Shown here: piece by piece, positions 1-8,128 of the stretch
Numbering within the stretch: the stretch's first letter is position 1
Layout of the letters: every line of letters begins with the position of its first letter
Made by a program: the position numbers and the translations under genes
Notes under the pieces: generated by a model
The model's database searches: none
What the model saw: only the letters and a program-made list of their open reading frames with translations
Told to the model about the DNA's origin: nothing
Source of the DNA: Microbacterium sp. C7(2022)
GTDB lineage: Bacteria; Actinomycetota; Actinomycetes; Actinomycetales; Microbacteriaceae
Assembly: GCF_028823665.1 (NCBI RefSeq)
Contig: NZ_JAPEHV010000003.1
Coordinates: forward strand, 124,001-188,000
Length of the DNA stretch: 64,000 bases
Direction of reading: 5' to 3'

Positions 1-184
1 TCAGCTCGGTGACGAGGAGGGTGCCCGCGAAGCCGAGATCCTTGAGCTTGAGGATGTCGTGGCGGATCGCGTTCTCGTTGATCCCTGCGAAATCAGGCGT
101 GTAGGACGGCATCGTCACCGCGATGGCGCCCTTCCAGTGCTCCTTGGCCCACTCGCGGGCTTGGCTCTTCGTGTAGTCGACCAT
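1..184 (-). CDS. Dihydrodipicolinate synthase-family protein, N-terminal part only
   Basis: Only the first 61 residues lie in the window; the gene runs off the left edge. It starts at ATG 184 behind a GAAGGAG site nine bases upstream. The fragment has the typical opening of the DapA/NAL class I aldolase family: a short leader, then a first barrel strand (AIAVTMPSYTPDF) followed by helix residues leading to LKDLGFAGTLLVTE. This family uses a Schiff-base lysine to add or split pyruvate-type substrates, and several members act as hydratase-aldolases in aromatic side-chain or ring-cleavage pathways. The catalytic lysine and tyrosine lie outside the window. It is the second gene of a probable operon with the ornithine-cyclodeaminase-family gene, 16 bases apart. 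The family is well supported; the substrate cannot be told. Confidence 0.75.
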   Translation of the reverse strand, partial: MVDYTKSQAREWAKEHWKGAIAVTMPSYTPDFAGINENAIRHDILKLKDLGFAGTLLVTEL

Positions 185-200
185 GGGTGGGTAGCTCCTT

Positions 201-1214
201 CTATTTGCGGGTGGTGACGATTCCGACCGGCAGCGCTGTGCCCACGCCCCGCTCGCGCGCGAGATCGACGAGCGCTTCGGCGACGACGATGTCCTGCAGA
301 CCTGATCCGGTCGATTTGTAGATGCGGATGCCGCAGTCGCGGTCGACGGACCGCACTTCGAGCAGGATGTCGTTGAGCGAGGCCGTCAGCGCATCGACGT
401 CGACCCCTGCGGCGCGCGCGGCGATCAGGTCGCCGCTTCCGTTGACCACTTCGTCGACACCGTCCGCGACGATCAAGTCTGCGCGCGAGAGGAGGTCGGC
501 GGGCAGTTCGCGCTGAGCGGGCGTCGTCGAGCCGATGGACACCACCGTGGCGTCTGCTCCGACCCATTCCGCGGCGATCGTCGGGCTCTCATCGCGGGAG
601 CGCGCCGCGCACAGGATGAGATCGGCTCCGCGAGCGGCTTCTTCTGCCGTCTGGGCCGGCGTCACCGGCACGCCGAGTGCGTCCGTGAATCGCCGCGCGA
701 AGGCCTCGCGGTTCGCCGCGGTCGGGCTGTAGACACTCACCGAGCCGAACGACGCGACCAGGGCGAGCGCCGAGGTGTGCGACTGCGCTTCGAACCCCGA
801 CCCGATCACACCGACCCGCAGCGGCCGCGCCGGAACGAGTCGCTCCACGGCGACAGCCGTGGTCGCGGCCGTGCGCAGTCCGGTCACGCGGTTGCCGTCG
901 ACGAGGGCGACCAGGTCGGCCGTCTCCTTGTCGAACAGCGAGATCAGATAGCTCACCTGGAGCCCGTCCGCAAACGACCCGTTGATGGACTTCGCGCCGA
1001 AGAGCCTGCCGCTGACCGGCACGGATGGCATGACGCGCGTCCACTCGCGACCGGAATCGGCGAAGATGCGGCCCGGATTGCGACGCTCATCCGCCGACGC
1101 CGAGTAGGCATCCCGGATCGCTCTGATCGCCCGGGGCACATCCGAGAGCGCAGAGATATCGGCATCGGTCAGAAAGAGCACCGGCCGAGCGGGTGACTGA
1201 GACTCGTTACTCAC
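201..1214 (-). CDS. Ornithine cyclodeaminase / mu-crystallin family protein
   Basis: A protein of 337 residues, the usual length of the family. I chose GTG 1214 because GAAGGAG lies seven bases upstream; longer in-frame starts would run into the promoter and operator. It has the family's substrate-side block with Lys75 (AKSINGS) and TGLRTAATTA (111-120), then a Rossmann motif GVIGSGFEAQ (135-144). Family members are NAD(P)-dependent enzymes: ornithine cyclodeaminase, alanine dehydrogenase, ketimine or imine reductases. Many stand-alone copies in catabolic clusters have no known substrate. It is divergent from the aldehyde dehydrogenase gene. Its promoter has a TATTAT -10 (1255-1260), and the operator at 1264-1278 falls between its -10 and -35. 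Family call is firm; reaction unknown. Confidence 0.8.
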   Translation of the reverse strand: MSNESQSPARPVLFLTDADISALSDVPRAIRAIRDAYSASADERRNPGRIFADSGREWTRVMPSVPVSGRLFGAKSINGSFADGLQVSYLISLFDKETADLVALVDGNRVTGLRTAATTAVAVERLVPARPLRVGVIGSGFEAQSHTSALALVASFGSVSVYSPTAANREAFARRFTDALGVPVTPAQTAEEAARGADLILCAARSRDESPTIAAEWVGADATVVSIGSTTPAQRELPADLLSRADLIVADGVDEVVNGSGDLIAARAAGVDVDALTASLNDILLEVRSVDRDCGIRIYKSTGSGLQDIVVAEALVDLARERGVGTALPVGIVTTRK

Positions 1215-1263
1215 TGCGACACTCCTTCGTGATACACCGCGTCGTGTTGGAGAAATAATACAC

Positions 1264-1278
1264 GATACGTTTCGTATC
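1264..1278. promoter_or_regulatory. TetR-type operator, site 1 (perfect inverted repeat)
   Basis: The bases read GATACG-TTT-CGTATC, a perfect 6+6 palindrome with a 3-base centre. It sits 48-49 bases from the starts of both divergent genes, within the spacer of the leftward promoter (TATTAT at 1255-1260) and over the -35 of the rightward one (TACATT at 1288-1293). It is the best match of eight similar sites in the first 27 kb. Confidence 0.75.
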
Positions 1279-1326
1279 TGTTTGAGGTACATTGTGTCTC
1301 ATCGGCCGAACGATGAGGAGAGGCAC

Positions 1327-2703
1327 ATGGCGATCGCGACCGTCAACCCCACCAGTGGCAAGACCGAGATGATCATCGAACCGCACACCCGCGACGAGGT
1401 GCTGGATCGCATCGGTCAGGCCGCTGCCGCCGCGGCCACCCTGCGCACCACGACCTTCGCACAGCGGGCGGAGTGGATGCGACGGGCCGCCGACTTCCTC
1501 GATGACCAGGCCTCGGGGCTCGCCGAGCTCATCACTGTCGAGATGGGCAAGCCGATCGCCCAGTCGCTCGCGGAAGTCCGCAAGTCGGCGCGGGCGATGC
1601 GGTTCTACGCCGACAAAGCCGAGCTGTTCCTCGCGGACGCCCCGCTTCACGACCCGTCCGCGGTCAACGCGAGCCGCGCCTGGACCCGCTACGAACCGCT
1701 CGGCGTGATCCTGGCGGTCATGCCGTGGAACTACCCGCTCTGGCAGGTCATCCGATTCGCCGCTCCGGCGCTGATGGCCGGAAACGCCGGTGTGCTCAAG
1801 CACGCGTCGAATGTGCCGCAGTGCGCCATGGCCCTCGACTCGTTGTTCGATAACGCGGGTTTTCCCGCCGGCTCGCTGCGTACGCTCCTGATCGGCGGAG
1901 CCGACGTCGCCGAGGTCATCGCCGATCCGCGCATCGCCGCGGTCACGCTCACCGGCTCTGAACCGGCGGGTCGGTCGGTCGCCTCGATCGCCGGACAGCA
2001 CATCAAGAAGGCCGTGCTCGAGCTCGGCGGCTCGGATCCCTTCATCGTCCTGCGCTCGGCCGATGTCGCCGCCGCCGCCGAGACCGCGGTGCGAGCACGG
2101 GTCGGCAACAACGGCCAGTCGTGCATCGCCGGCAAGCGCTTCATCGTCCACACCGATGTGTACGACGAGTTCGCACAGGAGTTCACCCGACTGATGGCCG
2201 AACTGACGGTCGGCGACCCGCTGGACCCCACCACCGATGTCGGCCCGCTGGCAACCGAGGCCGGCCGCGAAGACCTCGTGGAACTCGTCGAGGATGCGCG
2301 GGCCAAGGGCGCCACGATCCTGACGGGCGGCCATGCACCCGATCGTCCCGGCTGGTTCTACGCGCCCACCGTCATCGCCGACCTCCCCGATGATGCCCGG
2401 CTCATCCAGGAGGAGGCCTTCGGCCCGGTCGCGTCGCTGTATCGCGCGCGGGATGACGACGATGCACTGCGGTTGGCGAACCAGACCGGTTTCGGCCTCT
2501 CGAGCGCGGTCTGGACGACGGATGCTGACCAGGAGCGGCGCTTCGTCGCGGAACTCGATGCAGGCGCGGTGTTCATCAACGGCATGACCGTGTCATATCA
2601 GGAGCTGCCGTTCGGCGGAATCAAGCGATCTGGCTACGGGCGCGAGCTCGCCGCCGTGGGCCAGCGCGAGTTCTGCAATCTGAAGACGGTGTGGAAGGCA
2701 TAG
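1327..2703 (+). CDS. NAD(P)-dependent aldehyde dehydrogenase (succinate-semialdehyde dehydrogenase-like)
   Basis: A protein of 458 residues, starting at ATG 1327 behind GAGGAG. It is a complete aldehyde dehydrogenase: MPWNYPLWQ for cofactor binding, general base Glu232 in LELGGSDPF, catalytic Cys266 in GQSCIAGKR, and the C-terminal FGGIKRSGYGRE block. The short N-terminus and overall pattern resemble GabD-type succinate-semialdehyde dehydrogenases, but related enzymes oxidise many aldehydes, so the natural substrate may be an aromatic or aliphatic aldehyde made by this cluster. It is transcribed away from the ornithine-cyclodeaminase-family gene from a shared control region carrying operator site 1. 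Family and catalytic competence are clear; substrate is inference. Confidence 0.85.
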   Translation: MAIATVNPTSGKTEMIIEPHTRDEVLDRIGQAAAAAATLRTTTFAQRAEWMRRAADFLDDQASGLAELITVEMGKPIAQSLAEVRKSARAMRFYADKAELFLADAPLHDPSAVNASRAWTRYEPLGVILAVMPWNYPLWQVIRFAAPALMAGNAGVLKHASNVPQCAMALDSLFDNAGFPAGSLRTLLIGGADVAEVIADPRIAAVTLTGSEPAGRSVASIAGQHIKKAVLELGGSDPFIVLRSADVAAAAETAVRARVGNNGQSCIAGKRFIVHTDVYDEFAQEFTRLMAELTVGDPLDPTTDVGPLATEAGREDLVELVEDARAKGATILTGGHAPDRPGWFYAPTVIADLPDDARLIQEEAFGPVASLYRARDDDDALRLANQTGFGLSSAVWTTDADQERRFVAELDAGAVFINGMTVSYQELPFGGIKRSGYGRELAAVGQREFCNLKTVWKA

Positions 2704-2755
2704 CCTGAGGTGTCGCGGGGCCGCCGCCTCGCGATGCGGACGAAGGAAGTAGTCC

Positions 2756-3661
2756 ATGGCCACTCCCCCCGACTACAACCTGCTGGCGCCCCTGCGTGCG
2801 CTCCTCGAGGAGCGCAACGTGACACGTGCCGCCGCTCGCCTGCACGTGTCGCAGCCGGTGATGTCGGTGCACCTCGCGAAACTGCGGGCGCACTACGCCG
2901 ACGTGCTCCTCGTCCGCCGCGGCAATCAGCACACCCTCACCCCGCTCGCCGAGCGCCTCCTGGCGGCCCTCCCGCACGTCATCGCCGAGATGGATCAGCT
3001 GCTGCGCCTCCAGTCGCGCTTCGACCCCGTAACGAGCACGCGCACATTCACGATCGCCGGTGTCGACTACGCCGTCGCGAGGATCGCACCCGCCCTGAGC
3101 GCGGCGGCGGCGCGCGATGCCCCCAATATCCGCTTCGAGTTCCCTCCGGTCGACACGCGGCTGGTGAACGGCTTCCCGGATTCGCTCCGGACAATCGACA
3201 CGGTGATCCTTCCGCACGGCTACCTCGTCGACCTGCCGCACATCGACCTCCCGCTCGAGCGATGGGTGTGCCTCATCGACGGCGCATCGGGAATCGCTGA
3301 GAACCCCTCGGCCGACGAACTGCTCACGCGCCCCTGGGTGCAGAACCTCGCTGCCCGAGAAGGGATGAATCCGGCGCGTCGCCAACTGCAGTTCCGGGGT
3401 ATCGAGATCAGCGTGGCGGCCGTCACCCCGAACTTCTTCGTCATCCCCTCTCTCATCGTCGGCACCGACCGCGTTGCCGTGGTACCGGCCGGCCTTGCCG
3501 CGATCGCGGTGACGATGCATCCCCGCCTGCGCGCAGTCACGCCACCGCTGGATCTGGAACCCTTGCACGAGGCTTTCTGGTGGCTCCCCGATCGCGAGCA
3601 CGACGCCGAGCACAGGTGGCTGCGAGATCTGCTCGCTCGAGTGGCCGCCGATGTGACCTGA
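2756..3661 (+). CDS. LysR-family transcriptional regulator
   Basis: A protein of 301 residues starting at ATG 2756 after GAAGGAAG. The N-terminal winged helix-turn-helix (about residues 5-62) has the LysR pattern RNVTRAAARLHVSQPVMSVHLAKLR, followed by a periplasmic-binding-like effector domain (about 95-295). The sequence around LLVRRGNQHTLTPLAERL resembles the NodD/LinR-like branch, which often controls aromatic catabolism. It lies 52 bases after the aldehyde dehydrogenase gene and 137 bases before the hydroxylase operon. A textbook LysR box (ATC-N9-GAT) lies just after its stop codon, so I infer that it activates the downstream operon. The effector is unknown. Confidence 0.85.
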   Translation: MATPPDYNLLAPLRALLEERNVTRAAARLHVSQPVMSVHLAKLRAHYADVLLVRRGNQHTLTPLAERLLAALPHVIAEMDQLLRLQSRFDPVTSTRTFTIAGVDYAVARIAPALSAAAARDAPNIRFEFPPVDTRLVNGFPDSLRTIDTVILPHGYLVDLPHIDLPLERWVCLIDGASGIAENPSADELLTRPWVQNLAAREGMNPARRQLQFRGIEISVAAVTPNFFVIPSLIVGTDRVAVVPAGLAAIAVTMHPRLRAVTPPLDLEPLHEAFWWLPDREHDAEHRWLRDLLARVAADVT

Positions 3662-3668
3662 GGGTGGT

Positions 3669-3685
3669 CATCCGAAAATCGGATG
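3669..3685. promoter_or_regulatory. LysR box (ATC-N9-GAT) before the hydroxylase operon
   Basis: CATCCGA-AAA-TCGGATG is a perfect 7+7 palindrome. Its core is ATC (3670-3672), nine bases, GAT (3682-3684), which gives T-N11-A, the classic LysR-type recognition pattern. It lies eight bases after the lysR stop codon and about 110 bases before the hydroxylase start. A TATACC hexamer follows at 3691. It could also act as a weak hairpin, but no T-run follows. Confidence 0.5.
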
Positions 3686-3763
3686 GCGGTTATACCTTTC
3701 CGCCTGTTCCCAGATGACAGCTACAGCGGCATAGTGGGACGCGGAAGCTCTTGATCGCAAAGC

Positions 3764-3778
3764 GATACGAGCCGTACC
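3764..3778. promoter_or_regulatory. TetR-type operator, site 2
   Basis: The bases read GATACG-AGC-CGTACC, which differs from the perfect site at one half-site position. It ends 20 bases before the GTG of the flavin hydroxylase gene, so bound repressor would sit on the promoter or the start of the transcript. The operon thus appears to carry both an activator box (LysR) and a repressor site. Confidence 0.65.
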
Positions 3779-3798
3779 GAACACGAAGGAGTGTTTCT

Positions 3799-5307
3799 GT
3801 GAACATCGACGTCGACGTCGTGGTGGTCGGAGGAGGTCCCGTCGGGACCACCGCCCTCGCGCTGTGCGGGCGAGCTGGCCTGACCGCGATCGCCTTCGAG
3901 AAGGATGCCGAGCTCTGGCCCACCGCGCGCGCCGTGCACTTCGACGGCGAGACGATGCGCACACTGCAGGGGCTCGGCGTCGCGACGAGGTTCCAAGAGG
4001 TCACGATCCCGATGCGGGATGTCGCCATCGTCAACGAAGCCGGCGAGGTCCTGGTGCACGCCCCGACCGACCGCATCGGCGAGCAGGGCTGGAATGACCA
4101 CATCAGCTTCCACCAGCCCGACATCGAGTATCTGCTGCGCGAGGTCGTCGCCCAGACGCCGGGCATCGAACTGCGGTGCGGCGTGAAGGTCACCGACGTG
4201 GCGGATGCCGACGGCGGGGTCGTGGTGACGACGGTCGACGGCGACGGCACTGTCGGCACGACGCGCGCACGCTGGGCGATCGTCGCCGACGGGGCACGCT
4301 CCGAGATCCGGCACGCGCTCGGCATCGAGAGTGACAAGTACGGCGAGGACATGCAGTGGCTCGTCGTCGACGGCCGGCTCGTCGACGCGCCGGGATACGA
4401 ACCCGACATGATCCAGTTCGGCCGACACACCCGCCCGGCGCTGTGGCTGCGACTGCCGGGAGACCGCGTGCGCATGGAGTTCATGCTCATGCCCGACGAC
4501 GACCCCGCCGAGATCGTCACTCCGGCCGCGGTCGAACGGATCAGCCGCGGCGCGCTGCCGGCCGACAAGTTCACGCCCGATCGGCAGGCGATCTACACGT
4601 TCCGCGGCCGCATCGCCCAGAAGTGGCGCCAGGGCAACATCTTCCTCGCGGGGGATGCCGCCCACCAGGCGCCGCCGCTGTTCGGGCAGGGCCTGTGCGC
4701 CGGCATCCGCGACGTGGCGAACCTCGTCTGGAAGCTGGACCTCGTCGCGCGCGGCGTTGCGGACCCGAGTCTGCTGGACACGTACGAGAGCGAGCGCAAG
4801 CCGCACGCGACCTTCTGGGTGGAGACGGCCGCCAATCAGGCCGTCATCATCCAGACGACCGACCCGAACGTCGCACACGGTCGCGACGAGTACATCCGCG
4901 CGAACCCGGGCGCGTCCGCGGTGCCCGAACCGCCCGCGCTCGGCCCGGGTCTGCACACCGGCGAAGACTCCGGCGGCGGCCGGCTCGGCCCGCAGCCGAT
5001 CCTTGCCGACGGCACCCGGCTCGACGACATGGTCGGCGCCCACTTCCTCGTCGCCGCCGACCACTCCGTGTACGACGGGCTCTCCGGACCGCTGCGCCGC
5101 GCACTCGATGAAGACCCCGACACCGTCACGCTGCTCGATCCCGCGAAGATCTCTTGGCTGCTCGAGACGATCGGCAGCCGCGCGGCGGTACTGCGGCCGG
5201 ACCACTACATCCTGGGCGTCGCCGAGACCGCTGCGGAGCTCGAGCGGCTCCTGCTGCTCATCCCCTCTCTTTCCACCACCGTCGACCTCGCAGCCGAATC
5301 GCGTTAG
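3799..5307 (+). CDS. FAD-dependent aromatic hydroxylase, MhpA/PheA-TfdB-like
   Basis: A protein of 502 residues. The start is GTG 3799, seven bases after GAAGGAG; the upstream in-frame TTG 3751 would overlap operator site 2. It has the class A flavoprotein monooxygenase pattern: FAD motif GGGPVG (11-16), and a second FAD block GDAAHQAPP (285-293) followed by FGQGLCAGIRDVANLVWKL. The stretch RAVHFDGETMRTL is typical of MhpA-like 3-(3-hydroxyphenyl)propionate hydroxylases and resorcinol hydroxylases. Such enzymes use NAD(P)H and O2 to hydroxylate a phenolic ring, giving a catechol or trihydroxybenzene. It is first in an operon with an extradiol dioxygenase and a C-C hydrolase, which fits hydroxylation before ring cleavage. 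The exact phenol is unknown. Confidence 0.85.
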   Translation: MNIDVDVVVVGGGPVGTTALALCGRAGLTAIAFEKDAELWPTARAVHFDGETMRTLQGLGVATRFQEVTIPMRDVAIVNEAGEVLVHAPTDRIGEQGWNDHISFHQPDIEYLLREVVAQTPGIELRCGVKVTDVADADGGVVVTTVDGDGTVGTTRARWAIVADGARSEIRHALGIESDKYGEDMQWLVVDGRLVDAPGYEPDMIQFGRHTRPALWLRLPGDRVRMEFMLMPDDDPAEIVTPAAVERISRGALPADKFTPDRQAIYTFRGRIAQKWRQGNIFLAGDAAHQAPPLFGQGLCAGIRDVANLVWKLDLVARGVADPSLLDTYESERKPHATFWVETAANQAVIIQTTDPNVAHGRDEYIRANPGASAVPEPPALGPGLHTGEDSGGGRLGPQPILADGTRLDDMVGAHFLVAADHSVYDGLSGPLRRALDEDPDTVTLLDPAKISWLLETIGSRAAVLRPDHYILGVAETAAELERLLLLIPSLSTTVDLAAESR

Positions 5308-5316
5308 GAGAACGTC

Positions 5317-6258
5317 ATGTCCTTCAGTCCCATCACCCACATCCGGCATTTCGACATCGCCGTGCCCGACTTCGAGAAGCAGGTCGAGTTCTACAAGAAC
5401 TACTGGGGTTTGACCGTCCAGCACGACGACGGCGATGTCGTCTATTTCGCCGCGGAGGGCTCGCCCGAGCAGTACACCACGCGGGTGCGGCGCTCGGCCG
5501 ACAAGCGACTGGACCTCGTCGCGTTCGGCGCCGCCGACCGCGAGTCCGTCGATGCGCTCGCCGAGAAGCTGGCGACCGCGGGCGTGCAGCTCGTGTTCGA
5601 GCCGACGGACCTGCAGACGCTCGGCGGAGGCTACGGGTTCCGCTTCTTCGACCTCGAGGGCCGCACCGTCGAGGTCTCGGCGGACGTCGAGGCGCGCCAG
5701 CACCGCAAGATCGAGCGCCGCGAGGCGATCCCGGTACGACTGTCGCACGTGGTGCTCAACTCGAACCAGCCCGAAGCGATGCGCGCCTGGTACGAGAAGC
5801 ACCTCGGATTCCGGCTCTCCGACACCCTCAACCATCCGCACGCGGGCGATCTCTTCTACTTCATGCGGTGCAGCTCGCAGCATCACTCGATGGCGATCGC
5901 CCGGGGCCCGCACGCATCCCTTCAGCACGCGTCGTTCGAGATGCGCGGAATCGACGAGTACATGTTCGGCAGCGGCCGGATGATCCGTGCGGGCTACCGC
6001 AAGATCTGGGGTCCCGGACGACACCGGGCCGGCGACAACACGTTCACGTACTTCATCGACCCGAACGGCAACACGATGGAGCTCACGACCGAGCTCGAAG
6101 AGCTCGACGAGGACTCGTGGCACCCCCACATCTACAACGTCGAGGAGCCCGAGACCTCCGATCTGTGGGGCACCGGCGGCGACATGGACGAGTTCATCAC
6201 GAAGGAGATGTTCAACGATTCCGACGACCGTCACCTGTTCAAGGCTCCGCCGGTCTGA
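5317..6258 (+). CDS. Type I extradiol ring-cleavage dioxygenase (VOC superfamily)
   Basis: A protein of 313 residues starting at ATG 5317 with AGGAG just upstream, nine bases after the hydroxylase gene. It has two vicinal-oxygen-chelate modules, about residues 7-127 and 140-275. The C-terminal module keeps the three metal ligands of Fe(II) extradiol dioxygenases: His144 (LSHVVLN), His204 (LQHASFEM) and Glu255 (NTMELTTE), at nearly the spacing of BphC-type enzymes. It should cleave a catechol or trihydroxybenzene meta to a hydroxyl group. A long acidic C-terminal tail follows (about 275-313). The position between a ring hydroxylase and a fumarylacetoacetase-family hydrolase supports the role. 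The substrate is not readable from sequence. Confidence 0.85.
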   Translation: MSFSPITHIRHFDIAVPDFEKQVEFYKNYWGLTVQHDDGDVVYFAAEGSPEQYTTRVRRSADKRLDLVAFGAADRESVDALAEKLATAGVQLVFEPTDLQTLGGGYGFRFFDLEGRTVEVSADVEARQHRKIERREAIPVRLSHVVLNSNQPEAMRAWYEKHLGFRLSDTLNHPHAGDLFYFMRCSSQHHSMAIARGPHASLQHASFEMRGIDEYMFGSGRMIRAGYRKIWGPGRHRAGDNTFTYFIDPNGNTMELTTELEELDEDSWHPHIYNVEEPETSDLWGTGGDMDEFITKEMFNDSDDRHLFKAPPV

Positions 6259-6264
6259 TCCGCG

Positions 6265-7263
6265 ATGACTTCTTTCGCCATCGCCTCCGTCGAACTCGCC
6301 GGCGGAATCATTCCCTGCGTCGTCGCCGGTGACGCGGTCTACGACATCCGCACCTCTCTCCCCCGCGTCGCGCGGACGGCGGATCTATTCGCGGACTGGG
6401 ACCGGAATCTCGATGCGCTGACCGAATACCTCGCGCACGAACCCGAGCCGCTGTGTCGATTCGAGGACATCGTGGCGCAGGGCGGACGCGTGCTCCCCCC
6501 GGTGCAGCCGGTCGGCCCGGTCATCGCGGCGGGCGCGAACTACCGTGAGCACATCATCCAGATGAGCGTCGCCCACGGACTCGGCTCCGAGGGCGCGTCC
6601 CCCGAAGCGCTGCGCATCGAGGCGGCGGCCGAGATCGACGAGCGCGTGCGGACGGGCGACCCCTACGTCTGGACGGGTCTTCCGTCCGCCGTATCGGGGG
6701 CCTACGACGACATCCAGCTGCCCGACGTCGGAACCGACGTGGATTGGGAGCTCGAGCTCGGCGTGTACATCGGCCGTCCCGCGCACCGGGTGAGCACGAC
6801 CGAGGCCCTGCAGTACGTCGCCGGGTACACGGTCGTGAACGATCTGACCGCGAGATCCCTCGTCCCCCGCGACGACATGGCCAAGATCGGCACCGACTGG
6901 TTCCGTGCGAAGAACCAGCCGGGCTTCTTCCCCACCGGCCCGCTGCTGGTGCCGGCACGATTCGTCGCCGAGCCGGGCGATCTTGCGATGCAGCTGCGCC
7001 TGAACGGACAGCTCATGCAGGATGCCACCAGCGCAGACCTGGCGTTCGATGTGCTGGCCCTCATCAGCTACGCCTCGTCGGTCGCCCTCCTCCAGCCGGG
7101 TGATCTGCTCATCACCGGGTCGCCGGCGGGCAACGGCTCGCACTGGAAGCGCTTCCTGACCGACGGCGATGTGATCGAGGCCGAGATCGCCGGTCTCGGC
7201 ATGCAGCGCAACGTCGTCCGCGGCGCGACGGGCGTGCTCCCGCCGTGGCAGGCGAGCAGATGA
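6265..7263 (+). CDS. Fumarylacetoacetate hydrolase-family C-C hydrolase (copy 1)
   Basis: A protein of 332 residues starting at ATG 6265, six bases after the dioxygenase gene. The FAH fold is clear: PVGPVIAAGANYREH (82-96), metal ligands Glu162 and Glu164 in DWELELGVYIG, Asp193 in VVNDLTARS, and the C-terminal LLQPGDLLITGSPAGNG. The family hydrolyses C-C bonds in diketo acids, or decarboxylates or isomerises ring-cleavage products. Directly after an extradiol dioxygenase it probably processes the ring-fission product. Its stop overlaps the next start (ATGA), so the genes are translationally coupled. A second FAH copy lies in another unit of the same regulon at 20,262. Confidence 0.85.
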   Translation: MTSFAIASVELAGGIIPCVVAGDAVYDIRTSLPRVARTADLFADWDRNLDALTEYLAHEPEPLCRFEDIVAQGGRVLPPVQPVGPVIAAGANYREHIIQMSVAHGLGSEGASPEALRIEAAAEIDERVRTGDPYVWTGLPSAVSGAYDDIQLPDVGTDVDWELELGVYIGRPAHRVSTTEALQYVAGYTVVNDLTARSLVPRDDMAKIGTDWFRAKNQPGFFPTGPLLVPARFVAEPGDLAMQLRLNGQLMQDATSADLAFDVLALISYASSVALLQPGDLLITGSPAGNGSHWKRFLTDGDVIEAEIAGLGMQRNVVRGATGVLPPWQASR

Positions 7264-8102
7264 GCCTCCGTCAGAGTCAGTTCGTCCCCCCGGTGCCGCT
7301 CATCGCGGCACGCGAACTCGGGCTGCTCGACGGCATCGACCTCGAGACGCGCCGGACGACCGGCAGCCCTGAGCAGCTCGCCGGGCTGCTCGCTGGCGAC
7401 ATCGACGTGTGCGTCACCGCGATCGACAACCTCTTCGCGTGGACTCCCGCGGGCGCCGACGTGCGGCTCGTGGCCCAGATGGAGGCGACGACACCGCTCG
7501 GCGTCTACGCGACGCCCGCCGCCGACCGCCCCGCGCAACGCCTGACCGATCTCGACGGGAGCCGGTTCGCGGTGGATGCCGCCGCCAACGGCTTCGCGCT
7601 CGTCGCACGCTACCTGTTCGAAGGCGCGGGCATCACCGCGCGGTACGTCGAGGTCGGCGGCGTGAAGGAGCGCCTCGATGCCCTGCTCTCGGGCACCGTC
7701 GACGCCACGCTGCTCGGGCCGCCCTTCGACGTCGCCGCACACGAGGCGGGTGCGCCGCTGCTGGCCACGGTGGCGGAAGCGCTGCCCGCCTACCCGGGCC
7801 AGGGACTGGTCGTGCGTGCCGAGCTGATCGGATCGCCCGAGCTCTCGGCGTACCTCCGCGCGCTGCGGCTCGCGATCGAGTCGTGCGAAGCGATGACGGA
7901 TGCCGACGGCGAGGACCTGCTCGAGCGCGCGGGCTTCGGCGCGGCGTCCGCCGCCGCGTGGGCGAGCCGGCCGCGCACCCTCGCGGTCGATCCCGGCGGG
8001 CTCGACCTCCTGACGCGGATCCGCGCGCAGCTCGGGCTGCTGCCGCCCGGCATCCGCCTCGAGGATCTCCACGACCCCGCACCGCTGCACATCGCGGTGT
8101 GA
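7260..8102 (+). CDS. NMT1/SsuA-like substrate-binding protein without signal peptide
   Basis: A protein of 280 residues. ATG 7260 overlaps the previous stop as ATGA; the alternative GTG 7245 adds five residues. The fold resembles the NMT1/THI5 and nitrate/sulfonate/taurine periplasmic-binding family: an early lobe (PPVPLIAARELGLLDGIDLE), a glycine-rich hinge, FAVDAAANGFALVARYLFE, and VKERLDALLSGTVDATLLG. It lacks any signal peptide or lipobox and no ABC permease is nearby in this operon, so it should be cytoplasmic. Binding proteins of this kind can act as ligand sensors or as THI5-like enzymes. The next gene encodes an AraC regulator, so a role in sensing is possible but is inference. Confidence 0.6.
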   Translation: MSLRQSQFVPPVPLIAARELGLLDGIDLETRRTTGSPEQLAGLLAGDIDVCVTAIDNLFAWTPAGADVRLVAQMEATTPLGVYATPAADRPAQRLTDLDGSRFAVDAAANGFALVARYLFEGAGITARYVEVGGVKERLDALLSGTVDATLLGPPFDVAAHEAGAPLLATVAEALPAYPGQGLVVRAELIGSPELSAYLRALRLAIESCEAMTDADGEDLLERAGFGAASAAAWASRPRTLAVDPGGLDLLTRIRAQLGLLPPGIRLEDLHDPAPLHIAV

Positions 8103-8128
8103 CGCACGCCGATTCGACGAGGAGTCAC

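Noticed and set aside
3721-6234. An 837-codon open frame on the minus strand
   Set aside because: It is antisense to the flavin hydroxylase and extradiol dioxygenase genes, which have full sets of catalytic motifs. Its product has no recognisable domain; long antisense frames are normal at this GC content.
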